Of a DNA stretch of 64,000 bases, positions 12,108 to 22,860 are shown in pieces. The position numbers and the translations under genes are program-made. The notes beneath the pieces are model-generated. The model was not told the origin of the DNA and did not search any database. It saw only the letters and a program-made list of their open reading frames with translations. Each line of letters begins with the position of its first letter. Position 1 is the stretch's first letter. This DNA comes from Megalobrama amblycephala (Eukaryota; Chordata; Actinopteri; Cypriniformes; Xenocyprididae). The stretch is taken from assembly GCF_018812025.1 (NCBI RefSeq), contig NC_063044.1:74684741-74748740 (forward strand), written 5' to 3'.

Positions 12108-12204
12108 ACTATAAGAGAGCGGAGGGACAGACAGCCCTCACTCCACACACACACAGACGGAGAGAGAGACACACACACACGCCGCTCACGGACAGCAGAC
12201 GCAG
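12108..12204 (+). promoter_or_regulatory. Candidate TATA box and 5' UTR exon of PDE6 gamma
   Basis: TATAAGAG at 12110-12117 is followed by a purine-rich and CACA-rich leader that ends with a good splice donor, GCAG|GTAGAG, at 12204/12205. This would be a non-coding first exon joined to the ATG exon at 13025. The transcription start, expected about 30 bp downstream of the TATA box, is inferred. Confidence 0.5.
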
Positions 12205-12745
12205 GTAGAGACACTTCATTCCTAACTCTAAAGAATAACTCAGACCTCTGTTCTGATGTACTACCTCTGTGTATTTGATTTCTGTATTATTAAGGTTGGT
12301 TTATTAAGGTTTCTATTCCACACTCTGTTGCTTAAAGGCGAAAAACTGACATGCTGTATTGTATGAAATATTCCTGATCATGACAGAACGACAGAGAGAC
12401 AAGTGTCTCATGTGTTATCTATGATCAGTCAGATGAAGGAAATCTCATAAGTCTGTTATGTTAATGAGATTAATGGTATTAACAAGGCAACATGAAAAAC
12501 AGAGTCTGATGTGGATTATTGAGATGATAATCTGATGGAGCTCACGATCATCCTGAAGGCCTTTATTTTGTGATTATGACTGGCTGTATGTATGTTATCC
12601 CACTCGTGTACGATCAGTCCTTTATTATGTGAGAAGAAACATGCTCGGCTGCGATCAGTCCGAGAGGACGAGTGATAATGGAAGGAGAGAAGTCTCTGGA
12701 TGGAGAGGAAGGCAGTGATCCTTTAACCCTGGATGAGTGTGAGCG

Positions 12746-12994
12746 GCAGGGTTTCCAGGTTTTCACAACAAAACCTGCCCAATTGCTACTCAAAACTAGC
12801 CCAATCGCATTTCAGGAAGGGTCCCACAGTAAAAACTGCGCTCCGGGGGGTAAAATCCACGTTTTTTGCGGGGCTGCCCTGGTAAAATTTGCATCCCTGA
12901 GGCTAAATATCATGTTATTTGGGGTCGCTTCAGCCTGCGGGTGTAAAAAATGCCCAATTCTGCTGGACAACCGCAGACTTGTCAACACTGTGAC
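12746..12994. repeat. Short non-autonomous DNA transposon-like insert in intron
   Basis: The segment begins CAGGGTTTCCAGGTTTT and its right end, reverse complemented, begins CAGTGTTGACAAGTC, so the ends are weakly inverted. The interior is rich in AAAACTGCG- and GGGGTAAAATC-type words seen in dispersed fish repeats. It lies in the 5' UTR intron of the PDE6 gene. It is open in one frame (part of a 197-codon frame from 12672) but shows no protein family. Confidence 0.45.
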
Positions 12995-13026
12995 TGGGAT
13001 CATGAGTGTGGCTCTGTGTTTCAGAC

Positions 13027-13452
13027 ATGAACTCCGCTCCTCCAGCAGGAAGCGCTCTGGCCACGCCCGCCGGCACCACCGGCCCCACCACACCCAAGAA
13101 AGGGCCGCCCAAGTTCAAGCAGAGACAGACACGTACCTTCAAGAGCAAGGCCCCCAAACCCGGGCAGAAAGGGTACAAACACACACTCACACACACACAC
13201 ACACACACAGAAGTGGAGAGTCACTGACCGCTCTCGCTCCCTCTCGTCCGCAGGTTCGGCGATGATATTCCTGGTATGGAGGGTCTCGGCACAGGTGAGT
13301 CACAGTATATGAACAGTAAAGAGTATATGATGTTTTTCTCTGTCCTGTTAACGCCTGCGTCTTGTCCCGTGACAGATATCACCGTTGTGTGCCCATGGGA
13401 GGCGTTCGGAGACATGGAGCTCAGCGATCTGGCCAAATACGGCATTATCTAA
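13027..13452 (+). CDS. pde6h: Retinal cGMP phosphodiesterase PDE6 gamma subunit, cone (PDE6H)-like
   Basis: Exons are 13027-13172, 13254-13294 and 13376-13452, all with GT-AG junctions, giving 87 aa. The protein is the inhibitory gamma subunit of photoreceptor phosphodiesterase, which blocks the catalytic dimer until transducin-alpha displaces it. Visible landmarks: N-terminal [18 protein letters not shown], the polycationic segment that binds PDE6 and transducin; [19 protein letters not shown]; and the C-terminal CPWEAF...LAKYGII that plugs the active site. Length equals the vertebrate PDE6G norm of 87. The GPTTP motif resembles PDE6H rather than PDE6G (GGPVTP), so I favour the cone type, but the a/b or G/H assignment needs a tree. 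The ATG follows acceptor CAG at 13024 by two bases; a 5' UTR exon lies about 0.8 kb upstream. Confidence 0.9.
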
Positions 13453-13875
13453 ACCCCGCCTCCTCCACATCACCGCCTTTGGCTCTGCCCCTTCTCGCCC
13501 TTTTGTTTGATGTTGTCGTGTGGTTATGACGTGTGATGGTAAAGGACTGATTCAACACAAGGACTTTGTCATTATTGATATGATTGCTATTATTATGATT
13601 ATTATTATTATATAATATTTTATGTTTTGTATATGTTGCGATAAAACGACAACCTATCCCCTCCCCCACACCCATGCTGTCAATCAACACCCCTAGCCGT
13701 GACTCCGCCCTCACAGATGACAGAAGGCAACAGCGACGACATCACTTCCTCTCATAGAGCCCGTCCCATAAACACATTTATATTACTAAATGTGTCACTT
13801 GTGATTGCTGGAGTAGAAATCCAATTAAAGTTTCTATTTTCAGTAAGTCTGTTGAATTCATTGCAGCAGAATAAA
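13453..13875 (+). other. PDE6 gamma 3' UTR and poly(A) signal
   Basis: Sequence after the stop holds a run of ATT triplets near 13590 and ends with AATAAA at 13870-13875, the best poly(A) signal. An AATTAAA variant lies earlier, near 13822. No other coding signal. Confidence 0.6.
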
Positions 13876-13984
13876 AGCAGATGATGAATATGATCATGAA
13901 AACACACTCATGTGATTAGCGTATCTGCATGAGTGATTGTGATGAACGGTGTGTGTCAGGAAGAGTAGAAACTCCTCCCATCCA

Positions 13985-14044
13985 CCACACCTGAGAGACA
14001 CAGAACGTGTGTGAGTCTGGGATGGACGGAGCTACGGGTGGCAG
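13985..14044 (+). promoter_or_regulatory. Candidate non-coding first exon of GPRC5-like gene
   Basis: A leader-like segment ends GGTGGCAG|GTACGA at 14044/14045. It contains ATGGACGGAGCTACGGG; if spliced to the acceptor at 16361, this ATG reads about ten codons (MDGATGGRSL) to a TGA, so it would be a short upstream ORF ahead of the real start at 16419. Inferred from splice signals only. A TGAA tetranucleotide repeat follows at about 14082-14112. Confidence 0.35.
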
Positions 14045-14112
14045 GTACGACTCTTTCATCTCTTAATTCTACGAATCTGATGAATGAATGAATGAATGAA
14101 TGAATGAATGAA

Positions 14113-14860
14113 AGTAGGTCACAATATTCATGACTGTGAGCGAAACATCATGTTGCACTGTGTGTGTGAGTGTGTGATAGACATCTAAAACTCTTTTTTG
14201 CATCGTTGCTCAAGTGTTTTCTTCAATCATACGATCAGATTTCATCATGTAAAGAGTCATTAGATGCTTGTTTCATTGGAGACACACAAACGTCATTTCT
14301 GAACATTTATAAACTGTTTGTACCTGCAAAAGCAAAGGAGAAGTGACGTGTGAAAGAGTGAAAATGGTCACTAGCAGTGTATGAAGCAGGAAAGACCTTT
14401 GTTAAAGCCAGAAGATAACATCTCTGATAGCAGAGTCACAACTGCGCTTTTGTCCTGGAGAGGAAGAACAGCACATCCGTCAGCTTCAGCGCTCCACAGG
14501 TGTGATCTTCCACCTTTACAGACTACATGTGTTCAGTTCAGTTAGGTTAAAGGTCATAAATACAAGTGAAAGATCAGGAAAATAAGAGAAAGGGTAAACA
14601 CTATACAGTGAGAACGACAGTGGAAAATAAATATAATCTACTGTTCAAATGTTTGTTTATAATACTTGTGTACTTTTATTCAGCAACAAGGCATTAAATT
14701 GATCAAACGTGACAGTAAAGACATTTATAATGTTACAAAGATTTGTATTTCAAATAAACGCTGTTCTTCAAACTTTCTACATCACAGTTTCTACAACCAT
14801 TTTCAACCAATAATAATAAGAAGAAAGATATGTACTCTAGGGCTGTGAGAATCTAAGGCT
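14113..14860. other. Intronic or intergenic non-coding DNA
   Basis: Nothing recognisable; short AT-rich frames only. If the first-exon model at 13985-14044 is right, this is intron 1 of the GPRC5-like gene. Confidence 0.5.
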
Positions 14861-15320
14861 GTGTTCACACGTTATAGTTCGGTTAGTTATAGTTCTTAGC
14901 ATTCACACCATCATTTTAAGAGTGAAGATATAAAAAAATAAAATTTAAAAAAAGTATTTTGCGACAAACATCCAGAGCAATGCTGTGTTCTGGGCTACAT
15001 GCTCTCACATATGATGGTATTCTGACACGGTTCTGTACCGAACTGTGATGTACAACATCGTGAGCATTCTGTCCTTTTTAGGGTTGCATCTTGTGACATC
15101 ACTTCCTGTTTTTGGTTTGTTTAGATATCTTTGGTACGTACATTCATGTTTCATTTGAACTGCACAAGGTTCATTTGTTTCGCCCAAGACCCATCTTTTC
15201 AGTGGTCTTGGTCTACGTGTTGGGTGGGCACCAGTGTTCGGATGGCAGCGTTCACACTTATTCAAATGAACAGAGCAATCGCACCAGAGTTTGTTTTAAT
15301 CGAACCAAACGTGAACACAC
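14861..15320. mobile_element. Candidate MITE with GTGTTCAC-type ends
   Basis: The left end reads GTGTTCACACGTT (14861-14873) and the right end AACGTGAACACAC (about 15308-15320), an imperfect inverted pair. The interior is non-coding with scattered related words (GTTCACACTTATTC). This fits a short non-autonomous hAT-like element, but no target duplication was established. Confidence 0.45.
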
Positions 15321-16360
15321 ACTTAAAGTTGCCATATTATGCTCTTTTACAAACCCAAACACGCTTGACCAATCACAACACACCGCTCCAGCCGACCAAT
15401 CAGAGCACATTGTGCTTTTCAGAAGAAGGGGCTTCATAGAGACAGGAACTAAACAGAGCGTTACTGACAGACTGGGAAGAGAGGAGCTGCAACAATGGAG
15501 AATATGAGGAAAATAATCAACCTGCTCTAGTAGAGCCCAGAAACAGTTTGGGAAATGTCCCAAGCTACTCTGAAACCGGGGTAAACTGAAGCAATGGCGT
15601 AAAAAACACAACGTTAGTGATCTTTTAGGTTCATTACAAAACTGTAGCGGGACATGCTAAACTATGACGGGTCATCACTGTAATTCAATCAGATATAGAC
15701 ATTTGATATAGAGTGCAATAAAGCAGAATAATTAATAAAATTAAAAAAGGCTATTCAGCTGTATGTGCTTGATATCAACCCACTCCTGTACATCCTTTAG
15801 CCTAAAATCATCAGACAATCTCTTCTCAGGGAAGTGTTAAGCAAGATGTGTGAATTAACAATTAACAATAGATGGCGGTAATGTACAGTTTTAGTTTGCT
15901 TCAATGCATTGCAGGTTCATCAGAATGAAAAGCAGAATGGTCACTGAAGCCACTGAAAAATGTAGTTAAGTTAGTAGTGTCACTATGTGTAGTTACCTAC
16001 TCCCCAACACTGCCAGTCCCTTGCAATAACCACGAGTTTCAACACAATACTAACTCAACCAGGCCCCGCCCCTTTATTCTGCATATGAATTATTATTTAA
16101 ATGAGGAATATTGTGAAGAAAACTCAAGACTACAATGGAGGCGTTTCAGGGAGTTCAGAAACAGAGAATAACTCCTGCTGGAGGGAGAGCTTTTTCATGC
16201 GACATTATAGATAGATAATGTTACATAATATATAGATATCTATAGATAGGATCTTTTCTGTGACTTTCTGTGGTTATATGATGAAAACACAAAGATTGAA
16301 ATCAAATCAATTTGAGCAAAAGCAACTGAAAGTAAGCTGAGAAACTCTGTCTTTCCTGTA
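15321..16360. repeat. Dispersed repeat containing ACCAATCA boxes, plus non-coding DNA
   Basis: The part at about 15350-15650 has TTGACCAATCACAACAC, CCGACCAATCAGAGCA and GAAGGGGCTTCATAGA. A diverged relative lies at about 27710-27980, after the 43-bp array in tetraspanin intron 6. Open frames over it (for example 15112-15507) are not conserved genes. 15650-16360 shows nothing further. Confidence 0.5.
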
Positions 16361-16418
16361 GATCACTGTGAGCGTAAGAGAGAAAAGAGAAAATCACGTC
16401 ATCATCTTCAGAATCTCC

Positions 16419-18272
16419 ATGGATCTTCTGGTCCGGGTTCAGCGGTCAAACGGCTCCAGGCCCGCGGGCTGCGGCTCCGCTCTGGATCAAGCGTACTGGC
16501 CGCTGTGCGACACGTGGGGCATCGTGGTTCAGGCCATGGCCGCGCTGGGCTTCGTGAGCTGTGTGGTTCTGATGCTGGCTCTGCTGCTGTGGTCGGCGTG
16601 TGCGTCCTGCCGTCGGTCTGGTGCGCTGGCGGCGCTGCTGCTGTTCCTGCTGGCCACGGCCGGCATGTTCGCTCTTCCCTACTCCTTCATCATCTCTCTC
16701 TCCCCGCAGACGTGCCCTGTGCGGGTGTTTGTGTTCAGCGTGTTGTTCAGCATGGCGTTCGGCGCTCTGTTGGCGCGCAGTCTGGCCCTCCTGGGCGCGG
16801 CGCTGGCGCGTGGGTGGAGGGAGGTGTGCATGACCGCGGTGCTCACGCTGGTGCAGGTGATCATAGCGGCGGAGTGGCTGCTGGTCGTGCTGGTGCAGGA
16901 CAAGAGGACGTGCCAGTTCTCACAGCCAGAGTTTGCCATGCTGCAGATTTACGTGATGGTCCTACTCGCCGCGGCGCTGATGCTAGCGCTGCACCTCCTC
17001 CGGCGCACGTGCGTCACCTACAGCTACAGCTACAGCGGACAGACGGATCGGCAGGACAAACTGCAGGCCGGGCTGCTCGTCCTCACGCTGCTGCTGAGCG
17101 TCTGCGTCTGGATCGTCTGGATCACGCTCCTCACCTACGGGAACCGCGCCATGGGCCGCAGCCCCATCTGGGACGATCCCGTGATCAGCGTCGCACTGAC
17201 CGCTAATGGCTGGGTGCTGCTGCTGGGACATGGCTTCACTCAGGTCCACTTCATGTGCAAGAGCGAAGCCCGTATGAAAGACCCGCCTCTGGACTTCACA
17301 GGCTGGACGAGACCAGCGGCTCCAGAGGACCCGAAAACAGGCACGGACAACAGCGGCTTCCAGATGGACACGGACGGGAGGAGAGGTAGAGAGAAACATA
17401 CAAAACATACAAACATATATCTTAAACAAGCAACAAACGTATAATTGAAAACATACAAACTCTTGTTCCAGAACAAAACCAAAACACTGTATCACATATT
17501 TATTAGCCTTTTTTGTCTAAGTCTTTAAAACAAAATCAATTCCAGTGTGTTTTTACTGACGGGTCTATTCTGTGTTTTGTGTTTTGTCTCACTACACTTT
17601 CAGATTCTTTCACTTGTTTTTAACATGTTTAAACTTGAAACAATCGAAGCGTCTGGGAACTTTAGTCCAGGTTAGCTGGCACAGTGTTTGGTGAGGTGGT
17701 CAACATTTTTAGAAAAGACACTTGACACCTGTAAAGAAAAAATCGTCCTTTTAGGAACATTTTCAGTTGATAAAACATGCATTAAATGTCCAGGCTTTAA
17801 GGCTGTTGTGAACGTTTCAAACAGCAGATGGCGCTGTTGTACAATCTTTTCTCGGGACAATCAGATTCTTACTGCATTGAAAACAGTATCTTGATGCTTC
17901 TCAAGAAATGTGTCCTTGCTTTAAGGATTTTTATACATTTTTACTGGAACATTAGACATTAATAAATCATAGGCTAGTCATCAAATACAGAATGCATTGT
18001 GAAACATTTACCAACAAAGCTGCCTATGTAGGGCTCAGGTTAAAGGTCACGTGTTTCTGTTGCAGGTCAAGATGTGGCGTCTTCTGGAATCTTCATGAGT
18101 GTGAGTTCTCATCATCCAGTCACAATCCTGATGATGTCACTGTCACATGGTACAATCTGCAGTGTGTTTTCTGTTTCAGGAAATCAGTGCTGAAAGAGAC
18201 TACAGCATCCCGCGTCCTACGACCACCAACATCAACGGGCCGTACGACGACTACTACGGGAGCAGAGCTTGA
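16419..18272 (+). CDS. GPRC5-family (retinoic acid-induced) seven-transmembrane receptor
   Basis: Coding exons 16419-17385, 18066-18100 and 18180-18272, joined by GT-AG introns in consistent phase, give 364 aa. Family C group 5 orphan receptors have a short N-terminus and sit in the plasma membrane. Seven hydrophobic spans lie at about residues 33-57, 67-92, 100-127, 135-158, 172-195, 217-245 and 255-280. Family landmarks include CDTWGIV before TM1, EWLLVVLV in TM4, VWIVWITLLTYGN in TM6 and WDDPVISVALTANGWVLL in TM7, close to the WDDP...ALAANAW of GPRC5C/B. The tail ends RDYSIPRPTTTNINGPYDDY. The first Met of the long frame is upstream and non-ATG; ATG 16419 sits in CTCCATGG. The exon is GC-rich, unlike its surroundings. 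Which paralogue (B, C or A/D) is undecided. AATAAA at 18329-18334 is the likely poly(A) signal. Confidence 0.88.
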
Positions 18273-18334
18273 CGACTATATTATGACTTTTGTGGTTGAA
18301 TTTGCACACTCTTTTCATCTCCTAAGTTAATAAA

Positions 18335-19640
18335 CCCCTTGCAGAGCATTTACAAATATAAGAGATATGTTGTTGTTTAGTACTGCCCTTCAGAAGCTAC
18401 ATGACGTGATATTACTTCAAACAATGACCGTTCACGTCTGTGCAAAAGTTTCCACCCCCAACTCTGTGAATGCTTGCAGCTTTTGTTATAGTTGTGTATG
18501 AGTCCCTCAATCCTCTTCGGTGTGGAAAGATGGATCTCAATTATTCTGTTGGGAAGAGCTGGAAAACCAGAGAAGGTGCAGGAGCTTGAGGAAAGACATA
18601 CATGTTCTAAAGAGAATACTGGGAACTTTAATCTATCTAGATTTTCTTCCACTTAAGGAATATTCCTCTAATGTATCCTGAGAACTTTCTCCATGTGAAT
18701 CTAGTCCCAGTCCCAGTCCCTTTAAAGTGTAAAACTGTTCTTCAGATTATTAAAATGTTCTTCACACTTAGAGAAAATGGTTCTTCTTTCAAAACTCTTC
18801 ACTGAAAGATTCTGAAAGTTACTTATTAAGTTACATGGAACAAGAAAAACAGCTGAAGTAATCCTAGATCAACATTAGCTTTCCTTCGTATACCCTGAGC
18901 AAAGCATTGTGAAACATGAGTGGACCACAAACAAACACCGAAACCAACCGACAGGAAACCTTAACCATATTCTCCTCAGTGTGTGATTAACAAATCAGTT
19001 ATCACTATTTGGGTCACCTCAATTCTAGTTTATAAGCTGTCAGATGACCCTAAACGTGACACACAAGTAAATAAACAGCACATGTGTCCTGTGAGACAAA
19101 GAGACTCCAGACAGAACCATATCCTGAGCCTGGATCGAGTCTATCGATCAATCCCTAAAGCAGCAGATGGCATGTGTGATGATGATGATGATGATGATGA
19201 AGGCCATTGTGCCATGGTTAATTCACGAGTACACCTTTAAAGGATCAATGTTGTCTAGACCAGTACAGAGCTCCACCCATATTTACTGTCCTCTAATCTG
19301 TCCAGCAAACATGAAGCTCATTTAACACAATGAAACCACAACGCTGCTTTACATTGACATAGGTATTATTATTTCTACCTAGATTTAAAGGTTTTTCTCA
19401 CATGACGCCCCGCTGTCGTCACTGATCCGGATTAACTCTGTCCTGGTGGAACCGTATTGAGTTTCATACACTGATGTAACCAAATGTAATCTGCTATATT
19501 CTAATTTTCAGCACAAAACAGGGACATAATTGTACACAATTTATATAATTTAAGTGTATTATTATTATTGCCGTTTGAACTTCCGTCGTCAACGCGCATG
19601 CGTGGATCGCGTTTCTCCGTTCGCACGGACGTGTTTATTT
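18335..19640. other. Intergenic stretch
   Basis: No gene recognised between the GPRC5-like poly(A) signal and the tetraspanin unit. A (GAT)n tract lies at about 19177-19200. Open frames here are short and have no motif or splice context. Confidence 0.55.
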
Positions 19641-19918
19641 GCTTTCTTTTTTTTCACATAAATCTTTTAAGTCCACTCCAAATGCATGTTGTAAAATGAC
19701 CATGTGGCAACTTAATAATTGTATCTGATCTAATAAAAACATAACCCCATTGATTATACAGTTTAATGTCGAAAGTCCTGTCTGGATGGATGCCAAATGG
19801 CAATGAAAAGAACCTATTATTTGCCATTAAAGTGAAATTAAAGTGCAAAAATTGACAATGAATTTTGCTTGTATATGAATTGACTTGTTAGAGAATCTTA
19901 AAGTACAGCAGTGCTGAA
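19641..19918. repeat. Duplicated spacer block X, copy 1
   Basis: This block (from TTTTCACATAAATCTTTTAA to ACAGCAGTGCTG) recurs at about 30795-31155 and 60325-60680. Copies 1 and 2 lie directly upstream of the tetraspanin promoters; copy 3 follows a third tetraspanin 3' region. It marks the repeat unit of the local tandem duplication. A minus-strand frame of about 65 codons persists in copies 1 and 2 but is frameshifted in copy 3, so it is not called as a gene. Confidence 0.75.
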
Positions 19919-19924
19919 CCATAC

Positions 19925-20170
19925 AGGTTTTCCGCGTAAATACTGACTCTTTTCAGCAGAAACAGGTCGGTTATGGTTTCGTTTCCGCAGTACAGAAACT
20001 CTTTTCTTCCGCAGATGTCATTCGAGCCGAGGACCAATGAGCGCGCGCGCTGCGAGGAAGAAGCAGGCGCGTGCGTGTGAGGAAAAGCACATTTGACCGC
20101 AGAACGCAGACAGTGAAGACATCAGCGGCTATCCAGAGTCAATCTCGACAAAACCACAGCTCTTCTCTAC
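19925..20170 (+). promoter_or_regulatory. Tetraspanin copy 1 promoter and leader region
   Basis: The segment has a CCAAT box at 20034-20038, a GCGCGCGC run just after it and a leader with GAAGACATCAGCGGCTATCC. The same block precedes copy 2 (35578-35905), with CCAAT at 35761-35765. The ATG exon starts after acceptor TTTTGTTGCAG near 20362, so a non-coding first exon probably ends in this interval. At 20173-20245 a LINE 3'-end-like scrap (AAGTTTACTTATATAGCAC) was already present before duplication, since both copies carry it. Confidence 0.55.
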
Positions 20171-20381
20171 AGCACTAGGCAAGGCAAGTTTACTTATATA
20201 GCACATTTCATAACAATGAGCATTCAAAATGCTGATTAAAATTAAAATGCATTTTTTAAAGAAAAAACTTTAATAAAAAAAACTTTTGTTTATTATGTGT
20301 TGAGTCAGTTAAGACGTTGGCAGTGTTCGTTTGGGGTCATTTAACAGAATCTTTTGTTGCAGGGAAATAAATCGGCTCGTG

Positions 20382-22829
20382 ATGGACGGGTGCGCGCAGA
20401 TGTGTAAATGTTTCCTGATCTTGTTTAACATTCTGTTCGCTGTGAGTATGTCTCAATTTTTATTCATATTTACTTGTCTGTTGGTTAAGCACTGTGACTG
20501 TCTCCTTTGATTTAAAAAAAAAGTCTTATAAATGTGAATATGGAACTTGAGGTCTAGTTTCACTTTCAGCCCATTTGCAGTGTAAAAGCCTGCAGGTGCA
20601 GTGACATAGCGTCTGGGAATGAAGGGGCATATGGGGATTGGAGAACGCGATGGGGGGATGGGGGGGGGGTCACAATATGCTGTATTCGACAGAACATTGC
20701 TACAACCAAAGTGAAAGCTGAAATAATCCCCCATTCATTCTCTATGCACTGTATTCTGTCCATCTATCTATCATGTAATGAACGTGTTTAGATACCAGGA
20801 TAAGTCTCCTACAGCAGCGAAGCTGGGTCAAAACTAGGGGTGCAGCAATTCAAATTACTCACAGTTCGGTTTTTATCACGGTTTTAGGGTCACGGTTTCG
20901 GTACGGTTTAGTATGTGCAATGTTTAGGGAAAAAAAAGACAACTGTCAAATCAAAATAAAGAAAACAAGAACAAATAATCAAACTACATGCAACAAGATA
21001 CAAACAAATTAAACGGTGCTTTTCAGGTTTTTCAGGTATCTAAAAGCTGTAACAGTATTACTGACTGTAATGCAGTGATGATGATTGTGATCCAGTGATG
21101 ATGATTGTGATCCAGTGATGAAGACTGTAATGCAGTGATGATGATTGTGATGTGGTGATGATTATTATGATGCAGTGATGATGATTGCGATCCAGTGATG
21201 AAGACTGTAATGCAGTGATGATGATTGTGATGCGGTGATGATGATTGTGATGCAGTGATGATGATTGTGATGCAGTGATGATGATTGTGATCCAGTGATG
21301 ATGATTGTGATGTGGTGATGATTATTGTGATGCAGTGATGATGATTGCGATCCAGTGATGAAGACTGTAATGCAGTGATGATGATTGTGATGCAGTGATG
21401 ATGATTGTGATGCAGTGATGATGATTGTGATCCAGTGATGATGATTGTGATGCGGTGATGATGATTGTGATGCAGTGATGATGATTGTGATGCAGTGATG
21501 ATGATTGCGATGCAGTGATGATGATTGTGATCCAGTGATGAAGACTGTAATGCAGTGATGATGATTGTGATGCGGTGATGATGATTGTGATGCGGTGATG
21601 AAGACTGTAATGCAGTGATGATGATTGTGATGTGGAGATGATGATTGTGATGCGGTGATGATGATGATGATTGTGATGCAGTGATCATGATGATTGTGAC
21701 CCAGTGATGATGATTGTGATGCTGTGATGATGATTGTGATGCTGTGATGATGATTGTGATGCAGTGATGATGATTGTGATGCTGTGATGATGATTGTGAT
21801 TCAGTGATGATGATGATTGTGATCCGGTGATGATGATGATGATTGTGATGCAGTGATCATGATGATTGTGACCCAGTGATGATGATTGTGATGCTGTGAT
21901 GATGATTGTGATGCTGTGATGATGATTGTGATGCTGTGATGATGATTGTGATGCGGTGATGATTATTGTGATGCAGTGATGATGATTGTGATCCAGTCAT
22001 GATGATGATTGTGATGCGGTGATGATGATTGTGATGCAGTGATGTGTGTGTCTTTCAGCTGGTGGGTTTTGGTCTAGTCTCTCTGGGAATGTGGCTCCGG
22101 TTCGGCGCTGAAACCAGAGGATTGTTCGACATCGATCTGAACACAGCACAGTTCACTATCGGTTCGTCCTTCTATGATTTCTAATTTGACATCTGTTGAA
22201 CTGTTGATATCTACACTAACTTTATGCTGACACTCTTTCAGTCTGTAAGCTTATCTGTGATTTGATGTGTTCTGTCTGTCGTCTGTCAGGTGTGGCGGTG
22301 TTGGTCGTCACCGGTGCTCTGATGCTGCTGGTCGCTGTTATCGGCGATTGTGGCGCATGTAACCACAGTAAATCTGCTCTTGGTGTGGTGAGGAAAATGC
22401 TCATATTGTCAGAATATTGTCAGACCTCAATTAGATGAACTCTGTTTATGTACTGAACAAACATTTCTGTTTTTCTGATGTTCAGTTTTCTGGCCTGCTG
22501 TCCTTTCTGATCATCATTGAAATTGCAGCAGGTGTGATGGCCTTCATGTGGAGTGAAAAGGTAAACAGACACAGAGATCATGAGCACTTATCTGTATAAT
22601 AGGGCAGATTTGAAGGCAGTTGTGTGTTTGTTGTGTTGTAGTTGTCAGAGGAATTGGCGAATTTCTACACTACGATCTATGCTCAGTATGTGAACACCAG
22701 GAGTCCCGGTCAAGCCATGACCCTCAAAATATTCAACAACGCTGTAAGCCACTCACACACACACACACTCACACACACTCACACACACACACACACTCAC
22801 ACACACTCACGCACACACACACACACACA

Positions 22830-22860
<31 letters not shown>

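Noticed and set aside
12672..13265. 197-codon plus-strand frame overlapping the PDE6 exon
   Set aside because: It crosses a dispersed repeat and the acceptor and reads the PDE6 exon in the wrong frame; the spliced PDE6 model explains the region.
15112..15507. Overlapping 131- and 102-codon frames
   Set aside because: They cover a MITE-like segment and a dispersed repeat, and neither frame resembles a protein family.
16505..17495. Long alternative frames on both strands over the receptor exon (16505-17206 plus, 16983-17495 minus)
   Set aside because: Shadows of the GC-rich GPRC5-like coding exon, with no family motif.
21032..21688. 218-codon minus-strand open frame
   Set aside because: Same stop-free minisatellite in copy 1.
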